Origin: a virus
DNA: 64,000 nt
Direction: 5' to 3' (one strand)
IMG/VR virus record: IMGVR_UViG_3300028393_000062
Coordinates: 1 to 64,000 of that record
The notes below the pieces were generated by a model. That model was not told where the DNA came from. It worked only from the letters and a program-made list of their open reading frames with translations, and did not search any database. The number at the start of each line of letters is the position of its first letter. Positions within the stretch are counted from its first letter, which is position 1. Below are positions 26,101-34,203 of the stretch, piece by piece. A program made the translations under genes and the position numbers.

Positions 26101-29000
26101 GTTGTTCTAGCGTTGTTTTCATCTAAGAAACTGGGATTTAACGAATCAATATATGCAATAACTTCATCTTGCATATATCCCACATTTGCTAATAATGAAC
26201 TGTACGCATCTTTTACATTATACAAATTGCTTGGTTTTCCGTTAGGTATAATATGATCAGTCCAACCAGTAGTATTTCCACTCAAAATGCTTGTAATAAT
26301 ACTAAACTCGCTATTTAGAATTGCAACTTCAGCAACAGTAGCAGATTGATTTCCAGTATTTTGCACAGAATTAGAGTAACGTGGGAATCCTAAAAGTGCA
26401 TCAGTAGCAGAAGTAACATTTTGTATTATTTTAACAGCAATCTTTTGCAAATATGAAACCGCAGCAGTAGCTGTAGTAAGTCCACTGCTGTAGGCAGGAG
26501 ACACATATCCGCCCTTGGTAAAATATTGTTTACCTGCAAATGTCATTTGACTATACGTTGATGTTGAATATAGTAAATCAGAAGCAATACTATCAACGAT
26601 AATACCCGTGTCTCTTGCACATTTAATTTGGTTGTATGGGAGATAACCTGGTCCGCCACTAATTAAATTTTGATTTATATAATTAATAGTATTTTCTTGA
26701 ATAAATGTTCGATTAGCTTGCAATAATATTTCAGCACTAACATAAGCTGCATCAGGACCTTGACTATTATAAATTGCAGGGGCAGCAGATGGCCCATTAT
26801 TAATAATGGTAGTAATAATATTAAACAAATTATCAATGCTAGGTACTGCAACTGCACCGCCTATCATTACAGTATTTCTAACTTGATTAATAGATGGTAA
26901 ATTTTCAACTGGTAATAATACTGTACAGGTAGTATTGACAACTACTTTTTGAAGTAATGAATTTAAATAGTTGATAGCATTGGTTGTTTGAATTTCTCGA
27001 CCAGCAATTAAACTAACAACACCGTCAAAATATGACTTTCCTACTTCAATGCTTTTTTCGTTTCCGCCAAATGCAACATCATATGAAACATTTTCAACTA
27101 AAATTCCAACATCTCTATAGAATAATGCTTGATCATAAACTAATGTTGGATAAGTTTGATTCAAATAAGAAACAACTTGCCATTGCAAGAATGGCTTGTT
27201 GGCTAACATTAATGTACGAGCATTAAAGAATCCAGGATTTTGATGCCCACTATCAATACTTTGTCCTAACTGTATACCAGTGGCATTAGTATATACCCAA
27301 CGATCTTGAGTATCATCCATAATGTATGTATCATACAAGTTAGGATTTGTTATTCCTAACAGTTCAGAAGATGTTGCAAGCACAGTTATATAATTTGTTA
27401 ATGTTTGCAATGAACCAGTATATTGAGTACTACTACTATTTGTACGTCCTGTATTAATAAACCCATTAATTGGTAAATTATTAAAGTTTACAACAATTGA
27501 AGTTGTATTTGCAACCCAAGTCCCTGTTCCTACCGCAAAAGGAACTTGCACAGTTTCATCAGGCACAAACATTGTGCCATCATTTAACCAAGGACCAGAT
27601 ACGTTTGTACAGTTTTGAATATAAGGACTGTGGAATAAATCAATCCGTTGTCCTTCTGGCAATGGAGGGAACGCCGTAGCATAAGCACCTCTATTAAATC
27701 CATTAGCATATTGTCCTGGTAGTAAACCGCTACGACCATTTAAGAATTGCATAAATGCCAAATAACATCCGCTATTCATATGGAACAAGTCTTGTGTTTT
27801 GTTGATAGGTTCAACTCCAGTTGTACGTAGATCAGAACCTACGATACTTGTGTATGGCTTTAATTGAATTGGATTATTTTCTAAATAGTGACCTGGTGCA
27901 ACACGAATTTGTGTGCCTGATTGATAGTAAGGACTGTTAATTGCACCTGTAATAGTACGGCAAGCACGGCTAGCATCTTGTGCTCGGCCATCATTAGTGT
28001 CGTCGCCGTCCATTGTAACGTATAGGATGTTTGTAACAACTGGCGCAGTACCAATTGGATTAGAACCGCGAGCACGAATCTCACCAAAAATATCAAGGAC
28101 GCCACCATTGCCTGTATCAGGATAAGCGATACCGTTGTTAGGTGATACGTTGATATTTCCTGAACTATTGCCAAGGAATTGAGTGTAAATTTTATTTAGA
28201 TAGCTGGTCGCCCAAGTAGCACTAGAACTACCAATTGTTCCAGTAGCTGTATTGCCTGGATATACGCCGCCGCCTACGTAAACATCTTTGGCAATTCCAA
28301 CACCGCCATCAATAATTACTGATCCGCTGTTTGTCGCAGTAGTTGTTGCCGTAGATGTAATATGTAAGTTATTAAGAGTTAATCTTCCTAAACTAGGATT
28401 ATATGTAATATGTGTACGTGCATCTAGCGGTACATCAGTTACGCCAATAGCATCTCCGTAAAGATAATTAAATCCTAAATCTTGTAAATTTTGTGCCCCA
28501 GTGCTGCCGTTATGGGGAATTAATTTATTTGTAAATGCTGGATAAAATTCATCATTTACATCAGTGGATAATACCAATAATTGCGAACTAGTTGTGGCAG
28601 TGGATGCTTGACTAATTCTGCCGTAAATAATTCCACCTACAGACAAATCTTGTTCAATTCCAACTCCACCAGCAAAATATGTAGAAGCTTCTTGCCTCTC
28701 AACAGTTGTACTAAACAGAGCCGTACCGCCTGGTGGCAAACCATAACCATCAATAACTGATACTACAGTGCCGCCAACTGTTAATGACCCGTTGACATAA
28801 CTTTTTGCATATGGATTACAAATAGATCCAACGTTTTGACCATTTGGAAAACTAGTATAGCCGTTGATAACAGTTTGCCCAGTAATAAAAATACTGGTGT
28901 TAACAATATTAATAGACCCTGGATTATTTCCCGGCTGCGGAGCTGGCAATGGACCGCTACTTGGTGGTCTTTGGGTTGTACCTGATGTTCTTCCTGCCAT
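23148..29000 (-). CDS. Giant appendage protein with five internal repeats
   Basis: A 1950-residue protein. The Pro/Gly-rich N-terminus (PPSSGPLPAPQPG) is followed by two GGVGI-type modules. At about residues 325-400 a parallel beta-helix-like segment (DGDDTNDGRAQDASRACRTI, IRVAPGHYLENNPIQLKPY) resembles pectin-lyase-fold proteins. Five copies of a helical-looking repeat follow, near residues 627, 793, 966, 1131 and 1792, with the pattern RDxGxxVDxxxxDxLxGGN and then GLxYW. A second beta-rich region lies between the fourth and fifth copies. Large proteins with this mix are known among structural proteins of cyanophage-like myoviruses. AAAGGA and a late box (29018-29025) precede it. A long side fibre or whisker-type appendage is likely. 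Confidence 0.7.
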   Translation of the reverse strand: MAGRTSGTTQRPPSSGPLPAPQPGNNPGSINIVNTSIFITGQTVINGYTSFPNGQNVGSICNPYAKSYVNGSLTVGGTVVSVIDGYGLPPGGTALFSTTVERQEASTYFAGGVGIEQDLSVGGIIYGRISQASTATTSSQLLVLSTDVNDEFYPAFTNKLIPHNGSTGAQNLQDLGFNYLYGDAIGVTDVPLDARTHITYNPSLGRLTLNNLHITSTATTTATNSGSVIIDGGVGIAKDVYVGGGVYPGNTATGTIGSSSATWATSYLNKIYTQFLGNSSGNINVSPNNGIAYPDTGNGGVLDIFGEIRARGSNPIGTAPVVTNILYVTMDGDDTNDGRAQDASRACRTITGAINSPYYQSGTQIRVAPGHYLENNPIQLKPYTSIVGSDLRTTGVEPINKTQDLFHMNSGCYLAFMQFLNGRSGLLPGQYANGFNRGAYATAFPPLPEGQRIDLFHSPYIQNCTNVSGPWLNDGTMFVPDETVQVPFAVGTGTWVANTTSIVVNFNNLPINGFINTGRTNSSSTQYTGSLQTLTNYITVLATSSELLGITNPNLYDTYIMDDTQDRWVYTNATGIQLGQSIDSGHQNPGFFNARTLMLANKPFLQWQVVSYLNQTYPTLVYDQALFYRDVGILVENVSYDVAFGGNEKSIEVGKSYFDGVVSLIAGREIQTTNAINYLNSLLQKVVVNTTCTVLLPVENLPSINQVRNTVMIGGAVAVPSIDNLFNIITTIINNGPSAAPAIYNSQGPDAAYVSAEILLQANRTFIQENTINYINQNLISGGPGYLPYNQIKCARDTGIIVDSIASDLLYSTSTYSQMTFAGKQYFTKGGYVSPAYSSGLTTATAAVSYLQKIAVKIIQNVTSATDALLGFPRYSNSVQNTGNQSATVAEVAILNSEFSIITSILSGNTTGWTDHIIPNGKPSNLYNVKDAYSSLLANVGYMQDEVIAYIDSLNPSFLDENNARTTYRRDLGYVVNSVAFDLLHGGNRQAIQSGLSYYSQDPGSSYIPGETPATVAAFSFLNTVINTIVTSNVYSYVPLQAKVSPITNLPLANSSVVPLINKGISTLTNILLNGPDGYVYTPINLTADTNINVINAYNIIEANKSFLVAETLAYINNTYNTGTFYYDQGYCYRDVGLMVDAVSQDILLGGNQKSIEAGLAYWNQGYNYIADELTTTTAAISYISAISQQIIANTPVTPQIGTISTQTINTFFSYGGNYMPQQAVARNYGIISNIINNGVSAAPPVYAGSGLYALTGINGLDVKFSPVVTYIGTLSSTQYLIGLNQPTIGFGNNASLYFGDTHVYPLQDLQVNKLSLQQTGSESSWDQRKVDPIGGMGGSLVDGAVISDRSPIQSFVYDAFTQLTQGGVGIHITNNGYAQLVSVFTIFSSVGVQVDNGGIASIVNSNANFGDLCLVAKGYGKRAFSGTVYNPLFRAYPFNPLVAGDTNSGLDQYYPNGYWPNRGTVEVFVPDTANRPHISLVMEVVPPDHYLSEYNSPELAANGVVLEGFLNAKPNTGTLVAGTINLVDIDTTDVYINNKLYIVDQFGYPYDHFSYLHDDFGNPVDTHGNSTSTYYTNPAQGIWYCATGTYVTDINFNSISLNHPLTSGANFSFNNGYFTLYFCGNAYYTVQTSTVADNPYKLGTNILTANNDPKYQGPAVSQITQHADALRRMNLTIDSIINNTAIDRSAGNTVTQTFESNFGSTGALAKDFIDLRFGYLTAIITATNINAALSVVPSNAITQNGVIPNGAADAITLIRENILLIGAEVYAYTQATYPGLLDGSNSTGQKLKCQRDVELICQQLIYDLETGGNYNMIYSGLSYWSRPGTYHIVELGEAVTDTELFKDGSTVNFYQRSYISASGYVFEYVGAGSNYGALPQVGQSDPVQKRETVQLNSGKVFFTSTDQNGDFRIGPNLVISQATGVISGRTFTQSLFANMTPFILAIEAL

Positions 29001-29017
29001 TTTATATTCCTTTAGAG

Positions 29018-29025
29018 TATTTATT
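29018..29025 (-). promoter_or_regulatory. T4-type late promoter box AATAAATA
   Basis: The minus strand reads AATAAATAC 17 bp before the ATG at 29000, leaving a leader just long enough for the AAAGGA ribosome-binding site. Confidence 0.6.
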
Positions 29026-29028
29026 GGA

Positions 29029-29571
29029 TTATGTGATCTGAAGTTGAATTGACTTCAAAGAGGGCACAGTTTTATGTGGCCAATGAGGATGACTTTGATA
29101 CCTCACTGTAATTCCAAAACTTGGATCACTAATCGTCTCTCTTGTTAAATTTTTAACACCCCAATTGTCGGATACTCCGCCATAATTAGTAATTGGTGCT
29201 AATAAACTTGCTCCTGATCTAGGATCTATAATGCCTGCTGGTTTATTGTTACCAATCAACTCCCCTTGATACGTAAGTTGAATAGTATCATCTACAATTC
29301 TGCCACCGCGGTCCATAATAATTATTGCTGATATACCTGTTATAACATCAGGCAAATTATTAAAATTAAAACCGGTACATTCTAAATACCAAGTCTTATA
29401 AGTTAGGTCAAGTTTTGGACTACGTGCAATATGATATAACGGTGCCACTGTTTCTATATTAGCCAACGGATCAGAAGAAAGATATGCAAAATTTACATCT
29501 TGCCAAGCAATATTTTGTTCTGCTTCGGCATATTGTCTGATAGTGGAAGGACGGGACAACGTAGTAGTCAT
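29029..29571 (-). CDS. Unassigned virion-locus protein
   Basis: A 180-residue protein (MTTTLSRPSTIRQYAEAEQN...). Its mixed hydrophobic and polar segments (YLECTGFNFNNLPDVITG, AIIIMDRGGRIVDDTIQLTY) suggest a compact beta-rich fold. No catalytic motif, signal or membrane segment is visible. It lies between the capsid cassette and the fibre locus on the late strand, so a structural role (neck, tail terminator or fibre connector) is plausible but unproven. A GGTAAATA box sits 4 bp before the ATG with no separate Shine-Dalgarno beyond AGG, so its transcript may have almost no leader. Confidence 0.6.
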   Translation of the reverse strand: MTTTLSRPSTIRQYAEAEQNIAWQDVNFAYLSSDPLANIETVAPLYHIARSPKLDLTYKTWYLECTGFNFNNLPDVITGISAIIIMDRGGRIVDDTIQLTYQGELIGNNKPAGIIDPRSGASLLAPITNYGGVSDNWGVKNLTRETISDPSFGITVRYQSHPHWPHKTVPSLKSIQLQIT

Positions 29572-29575
29572 CCTG

Positions 29576-29583
29576 TATTTACC
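29576..29583 (-). promoter_or_regulatory. Degenerate late box GGTAAATA next to the ATG
   Basis: The minus strand reads GGTAAATA, CAGG, then ATG (29571). It matches the AAATA core but not the 5' part of the late box. The distance to the ATG equals that in front of the gp25 gene. Confidence 0.3.
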
Positions 29584-29609
29584 TAAATTATTTACTATGC
29601 ATTAAATGA

Positions 29610-29633
29610 AAAAAGGCTCCGAAGAGCCTTTTT
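29610..29633 (-). terminator. Rho-independent terminator with UUCG loop
   Basis: A perfect 10-bp stem (aaaaaggctc / gagccttttt). The loop reads TTCG on the minus strand, a stable C(UUCG)G tetraloop, and is followed by T residues. It lies 15 bp after the stop codon of the 29649-31076 gene. Confidence 0.92.
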
Positions 29634-29648
29634 ATAATCGTCAAACTA

Positions 29649-31076
29649 TTAAGCGTTTTGGATTTTTACAGTGCCAAGTACGCCGGTAGATGGAGCAGTG
29701 GCAGTGCCAAATGTCCAACCAACGTGCTGCGGTTCGTTGCCCAATGGACCGCCTAATGGGAAATCAGGAGTACCATCACCTTTTGGATAAACTGTTGCAC
29801 GGTGTGTAGTTAGTTTAGTAACCCAATAGTTTGCAGTAGTAGTATGGTCAGTAGCAGTAATATATGCTTCGCCAACAGCTGGACTATTACTAGCGACTAA
29901 TTTAACTGTAGCAATACCGTCTGCGGTACGAACTTGATAACGGCTGCTACCTTTTTGCTTGATAATATCACCAATCTTTGCGCCAGCACCAGTTGTATTG
30001 GCATAGATGATAATAGCATTTTCTTGATTAGTTGCAGCATTTTGATCAGTACCTACATTATTACCAGAACCTAAGAAGCCGCCACTGTCAGTTGTTAATA
30101 CTGCGGCGCCTGTTGCGCGAACTTCGCTACCAGACACTGTTGAGAATGTTGGAAGTGCGTCTGCTACAGTAGTATAACCAGAACCTTTTTGTGCAATTTC
30201 AACAGTCTTAACACCGTAGTATACATCCATCTGAGCAGCAACACTTGGAGTTGCACCAGATACTCTAGTTACTGATACGTGTGCTGGACTAACTGCTGTG
30301 TAGTCACCTGCTGTTACTAGTTCAATGTCACCAATGCCCCATACAACATTAATACGAGCGCCGGAACCGTTTGTATCACCAGAACCTTGTCCGTATGCTG
30401 GATAACCATTGTGCTGACCGTCAGCACCTGCTGTACTACGTGTGTTATCACTTGTTAGGTCAAAGTATGCTGGAGGAGTGCCTGTACCTGTCCAACGTCC
30501 GCTAGCGGCCACTGTTCCACTAATAAACGAATGATCATTGCCTGCGGTTGTGCCTGTTGTTGCTGGGAAAATTCTAAATGGGCTTGCCCAGTTTGTGCTG
30601 TTACCACCGTTGCTATTGTAACTATCAAGTACAATAGATTCTGTGCCATCGTAGTTGTTATTACCTTCACCTTCGGTATCTTTTGAAGGGTCAACTAAGA
30701 ATGATTGAACACGTAAACTTGTTACGCGGAAAGTTGCCGTGGTGCCTGTGCCTGCGATACTAAAAATATCGCCAACTTGATATCCTTGACCTGCTGCCCA
30801 CACTGTTGCTGTTGTTGCTTGAACATGAGTTACTGAACCTGTGGCTTGTACTCCGCCCGGAATATCAGGTGTAGAAAATGTAACTGCTGGAATACGTGCT
30901 AAGTAAGAACCAATATTACCGCTGCCAAAGTCGACGTTAGCAACACCTTCGCCGCCGATGCCGTCATCTCCGCCGCGTCTGGTAATATTGCCGTTTCCGT
31001 CTTTAGTAACGCCTTGGGCACCACCGGTACCAATGTTGCGATTACCAAAATATTTTTTATTTAAAGGACGTCCCAT
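29649..31076 (-). CDS. Probable capsid-associated or decoration protein
   Basis: A 475-residue, Gly/Thr/Ser-rich protein starting MGRPLNKKYFGNRNIGTGG. It has two phrases, GYQVGDIFSIAGTGTTATF (about residue 98) and GSGYTTVADALPTFS (about residue 298), of a type repeated in phage virion proteins. The many beta-like segments lack enzymatic motifs. It is the first gene after the major capsid gene, with its own late box (31166-31173), AAGGAGA ribosome-binding site and strong terminator (29610-29633). Such insulated, strongly expressed monocistronic wiring suggests a high-copy virion component such as a head decoration or fibre protein. The name is inference. Confidence 0.6.
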   Translation of the reverse strand: MGRPLNKKYFGNRNIGTGGAQGVTKDGNGNITRRGGDDGIGGEGVANVDFGSGNIGSYLARIPAVTFSTPDIPGGVQATGSVTHVQATTATVWAAGQGYQVGDIFSIAGTGTTATFRVTSLRVQSFLVDPSKDTEGEGNNNYDGTESIVLDSYNSNGGNSTNWASPFRIFPATTGTTAGNDHSFISGTVAASGRWTGTGTPPAYFDLTSDNTRSTAGADGQHNGYPAYGQGSGDTNGSGARINVVWGIGDIELVTAGDYTAVSPAHVSVTRVSGATPSVAAQMDVYYGVKTVEIAQKGSGYTTVADALPTFSTVSGSEVRATGAAVLTTDSGGFLGSGNNVGTDQNAATNQENAIIIYANTTGAGAKIGDIIKQKGSSRYQVRTADGIATVKLVASNSPAVGEAYITATDHTTTANYWVTKLTTHRATVYPKGDGTPDFPLGGPLGNEPQHVGWTFGTATAPSTGVLGTVKIQNA

Positions 31077-31165
31077 TTTATTTTCTCCTTAAGAAATTAT
31101 GACGTTTTAGGTCATACGCGGTTGGATTTCCGCATAAGATTTACCCAATGTAAATCGTACTCTAT

Positions 31166-31173
31166 ATTTATGT
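31166..31173 (-). promoter_or_regulatory. T4-type late promoter box CATAAATA
   Basis: The minus strand reads CATAAATA 89 bp before the ATG at 31076, between the capsid terminator and the next gene. The leader of about 80 nt is long compared with other late genes here. Confidence 0.55.
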
Positions 31174-31195
31174 TGTATATTATTTTAGTCAACAA

Positions 31196-31219
31196 AAAAC
31201 CCTCCGAAGAGGGTTTTTG
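31196..31219 (-). terminator. Rho-independent terminator after the major capsid gene
   Basis: A perfect 10-bp stem (aaaaaccctc / gagggttttt) with a UUCG loop on the minus strand and a T-rich tail, 24 bp after the capsid stop codon. Same design as the terminator at 29610-29633. Confidence 0.92.
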
Positions 31220-31243
31220 TTTTTAGTAAGTCTAATTAATAGA

Positions 31244-32422
31244 TTACTGGAAGCTAACTGTAGCAGAGTTAATTTGAACTTTGCTTAGGTAGTCAGCAGC
31301 GTTACCTAAAGAACTAGCAGTATTATTGAGTTCCACATATCCATAACGGGTTAGGAAGCCAACAACTGGTTCGAAGGTAGCTGGGTCAAGAACAACACCG
31401 GAACTCATCAACGGAATGTATGGGCAATAGAACGCAGCAGCATCTGCTTCGCTAGTACCTTTGTATCCAACCAATACTTGGTTGCTGTCGTTGCCTAGGT
31501 CGTTCAAGTAAGCGTCAACATAAATCTTCATAGCGCCATTCAATGTACCAACAAACTTGGTGTTAGTTGGAGCTTCGAATGTACCTTCTGTAGTACGAGC
31601 AAAAGCGCTAGTAGTAGCAGATTGTAGAATTGTCAATGCTTGGTTAGAAACAACAGCCCAGTTACCAGCACCACGACGTGTACGCTGAGCAATTAAGTTA
31701 GCAACACGGTTGATTTGGATAGCTAGAGCAGCGTGCTCGTCACCGACGAATGTAGCAGTACCGCTAACTAAAGATTGATCATAAGTTTGATCAACTGTAG
31801 CCAAGCTACGTAGACTGTACAAGATTTCTTGGTCGATTTCAGCAGTAATTTCTTGTGCTAAAGCAGCCATGATTTCTGCTTCGATGTCAATACCTTGTTG
31901 GGCTTGTGCATCTTGAGCAGCTTCAAAAGTCCAGCGAGCGCTTAGTTTACGAGACTTAGCTTCAACTGGTGCTTTCAAGATTTGGATGCTCATTCTGTTA
32001 CCAGGAGTTCCTTCAAGTGCACTTGTAGAAGCAGCACCTGGATTGCCATCATTGGCGTTACCAGAATATGCTTGAGCAATCTTGAATGGGCTCAATGCTT
32101 CTTCACCAGCTACAACGTTAGCTGCGGTATCAGCGTAGCGAACACGTAGAGTGTGAATTTGACCAACTGGACCAGTCATTGGCTGAACGCCGATGATTTC
32201 GTTGGCGATAACTGTTGGCATAACACGACGGATAACAGGAAGAATAACACGGTTAAGTGTTGCAATGTTACCAGCGGAAGTACCACCAGAGGTTGCGCTT
32301 TCAGCCAAATACTTACGTGTGTTTTCTAAGCATACATTCATGCTTGCACGACGAGTACCAGATAGGCCTTCAAGCAGAGCGTCTTTGGTCTCTGACCATC
32401 TTTCATTTAATAGTTGTGACAT
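31244..32422 (-). CDS. 23: Major capsid protein gp23
   Basis: Forms the hexameric shell of the head. The 392-residue protein starts MSQLLNERWSETKDALLEGL with a helical delta-type N-terminal region, likely trimmed by gp21 on maturation. It then has RVILPVIRRVMPTVIANEIIG and QPMTGPVGQIHTLRVRY, both typical of the T4 capsid family, and later ARWTFEAAQDAQAQQGIDIE and the C-terminal YCPYIPLMSSGVVLDP and RYGYVELN. It is clearly shorter than T4 gp23 (521 residues), so the insertion domain is probably reduced. AAGGAGA precedes the ATG. It follows the scaffold gene by 24 bp and ends at a strong terminator. No clean late box lies in the gap, so expression probably comes from upstream. Confidence 0.95.
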   Translation of the reverse strand: MSQLLNERWSETKDALLEGLSGTRRASMNVCLENTRKYLAESATSGGTSAGNIATLNRVILPVIRRVMPTVIANEIIGVQPMTGPVGQIHTLRVRYADTAANVVAGEEALSPFKIAQAYSGNANDGNPGAASTSALEGTPGNRMSIQILKAPVEAKSRKLSARWTFEAAQDAQAQQGIDIEAEIMAALAQEITAEIDQEILYSLRSLATVDQTYDQSLVSGTATFVGDEHAALAIQINRVANLIAQRTRRGAGNWAVVSNQALTILQSATTSAFARTTEGTFEAPTNTKFVGTLNGAMKIYVDAYLNDLGNDSNQVLVGYKGTSEADAAAFYCPYIPLMSSGVVLDPATFEPVVGFLTRYGYVELNNTASSLGNAADYLSKVQINSATVSFQ

Positions 32423-32446
32423 TTTATTTGTCTCCTTGAATATAAA

Positions 32447-33544
32447 TTATTTTAAACCCGCCAATTTGCGGATATCTAAAATGTTGTCTACTGAGCCTAC
32501 CTCGGCTTTATTTGATTCACGATTTCCAGTTACGGCAGCACCTTCACTTAGCATAGTCTTTTTAGGGCTAGTTCTATGTGATTGTCCTTCCATCACTGCT
32601 GGTAGGTATTTGTCGAAAGATTCATTAAGTTTTTGTGTCTGTACAGACTCCAAAAGTTCTTTCATAATCTCTCTCTTATCGGCACCTAATGGAGCCAACA
32701 ACTCGCTCATAACAGCTTTGCGTTCCATCAAATCTTTAGTAACGCGAAGATCACGTTTTACTGATTCAACAAGGTTTGCTTTTTCTGCTACGACCTGTTT
32801 TGCTTCTGCTAATTCTTGTTCCTTACGTTTGATAATCTGTAACAATTTACTTGTTTCAGATTTTTCATTTAAGTAAGAACCAGCAAATTCTTGTGCAAAT
32901 GCTTCATAAATCTTACGACCAAAGTCATTATTACGTGCGCCGTCGATGTCTTCTTTCAATTGCTTGATTTCAGTTGTCAACTTCTTAGTAACCGTGCTTT
33001 CAACAACCTTAGCGGCACGTTGAATGAAACTCTGCTTAATTTCACCAAACTTGCTTTTAGCTTCGCGGACTAACTTAACTTTCGTTTCAGCTAGATCACG
33101 TTTGTCTGTGGCAAATTCACTGATCTCTTTAGCTAGAGCGTGAACTACGAATTGCTCTAACTTGCCAAAATTCTCGCTGACTTTTTGACGGTCACTTTGA
33201 AATTCAACTAATTCTTTTCCTAACTGCTTGATAACAAAACCTTCTAACTTTTTAGCATCTTCAGCAATACGTTGTTTGTATGCTTGCTTTGCTTCAGCTA
33301 GTGCTTTTTTGTCTTCATGCAATTCTCCCATCTCAGCGGTCAAGCGGTCACTTAACATCTTGTCGATTGCTTCTACCATCATGGTTTTATCATGATTGTA
33401 TTTTTGTGCAAACTCTTCACGAAGTTCAGCTGTTACTTGGTCGCGTGTTTCTTGAATTTTAGTCGCAAATGCAGCTTCAACAACTTGAGTTGTCTCTTCT
33501 GTCATTACGCCTGACTCAACTAATTGTTTGAATGCGTCCAACAT
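32447..33544 (-). CDS. 22: Prohead scaffold core protein gp22
   Basis: Scaffolding protein that shapes the prohead and is then degraded by gp21. The 365-residue protein is almost entirely charged helix or coiled coil (AEMGELHEDKKALAEAKQAY, KQLKEDIDGARNN, IIKRKEQELAEAKQVV) with very few aromatic residues, as expected of the family. It is longer than T4 gp22 (269). The N-terminus MLDAFKQLVESGVMTEET is a typical gp22-type start. GAGGAGA precedes the ATG. It lies between the protease and capsid genes, the conserved 21-22-23 order. The C-terminal LDIRKLAGLK may be the capsid- or portal-contacting end, which is inferred. Confidence 0.9.
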   Translation of the reverse strand: MLDAFKQLVESGVMTEETTQVVEAAFATKIQETRDQVTAELREEFAQKYNHDKTMMVEAIDKMLSDRLTAEMGELHEDKKALAEAKQAYKQRIAEDAKKLEGFVIKQLGKELVEFQSDRQKVSENFGKLEQFVVHALAKEISEFATDKRDLAETKVKLVREAKSKFGEIKQSFIQRAAKVVESTVTKKLTTEIKQLKEDIDGARNNDFGRKIYEAFAQEFAGSYLNEKSETSKLLQIIKRKEQELAEAKQVVAEKANLVESVKRDLRVTKDLMERKAVMSELLAPLGADKREIMKELLESVQTQKLNESFDKYLPAVMEGQSHRTSPKKTMLSEGAAVTGNRESNKAEVGSVDNILDIRKLAGLK

Positions 33545-33560
33545 TGTTTTCTCCTCGGGC

Positions 33561-34190
33561 TTAATTTAGACCTTTAATAATATTCAAGAGACTCTCTTGA
33601 AGATATTTCTGGGCCTTTGGATCTTCTTTTACTTCTTGTGCTACACGGAAAGCCCTAGCACCGCCACGAGCATTCATTAAATGTTCGTAAACTGGTGTAG
33701 GGTATGCTCCGGGTGCGCTTGGTTGAGCAACTACGTCTACTGTGATAATCTCGAAATCGGATACATGGCCGTTCATGTCGTTAACATTGCCACTACCACG
33801 AGAACTTACGCCAAGTTTTACACCTGCTTCGAGCATAGTACGTACTAAGTTACCCATTGGAGTAGGAAGGATTTTCATCTTTCCATATCCATTAGGACCT
33901 TCCATCCACATTTGAGTAATCATATGGGATACGCGGTCCAAATTCACCTTTAAATCATCAGGATGATCCACTTCACCTAATACACTATAACCATTTTTAA
34001 TTTGGTCCATTAGTGTACTAACTGCACGATCAATTTCATCTACTGGGTAGATTCTTTGATTTGCATTACGTATGCCACCTTGAATGGCAATACCTTTTAG
34101 ATAAAGATTTTTGCCATCTTTGTCATCCGACTCCATAACGATGCCAGATTGATCAAAGCTAAGATGTTCACGTAAGTAAGAATATTTCAT
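33561..34190 (-). CDS. 21: Prohead core protease gp21
   Basis: Serine protease of the prohead core that cleaves capsid, scaffold and core proteins during head maturation. At 209 residues it is close to T4 gp21 (212). GEVDHPDD (His76) and GVSSRGSG (Ser129/Ser130) match the His and Ser of the herpesvirus-assemblin-like fold of this family. NANQRIYP near residue 44 is also typical. It is placed directly before gene 22, with a 16-bp gap. GAGAAA precedes the ATG weakly, so translational coupling to the upstream gene is likely. Confidence 0.95.
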   Translation of the reverse strand: MKYSYLREHLSFDQSGIVMESDDKDGKNLYLKGIAIQGGIRNANQRIYPVDEIDRAVSTLMDQIKNGYSVLGEVDHPDDLKVNLDRVSHMITQMWMEGPNGYGKMKILPTPMGNLVRTMLEAGVKLGVSSRGSGNVNDMNGHVSDFEIITVDVVAQPSAPGAYPTPVYEHLMNARGGARAFRVAQEVKEDPKAQKYLQESLLNIIKGLN

Positions 34191-34203
34191 CCTGTTTCTC
34201 TAA

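Noticed and set aside
1-29000. Diversity-generating retroelement acting on fibre genes
   Set aside because: No reverse transcriptase gene and no adenine-biased template/variable repeat pair is visible in the window. The fibre repeats are explained by modular duplication.
32193-32876. 227-codon plus-strand ORF antisense to genes 23 and 22
   Set aside because: It is a shadow of the strongly supported capsid and scaffold genes on the other strand, crosses their boundary and has no domain signature.
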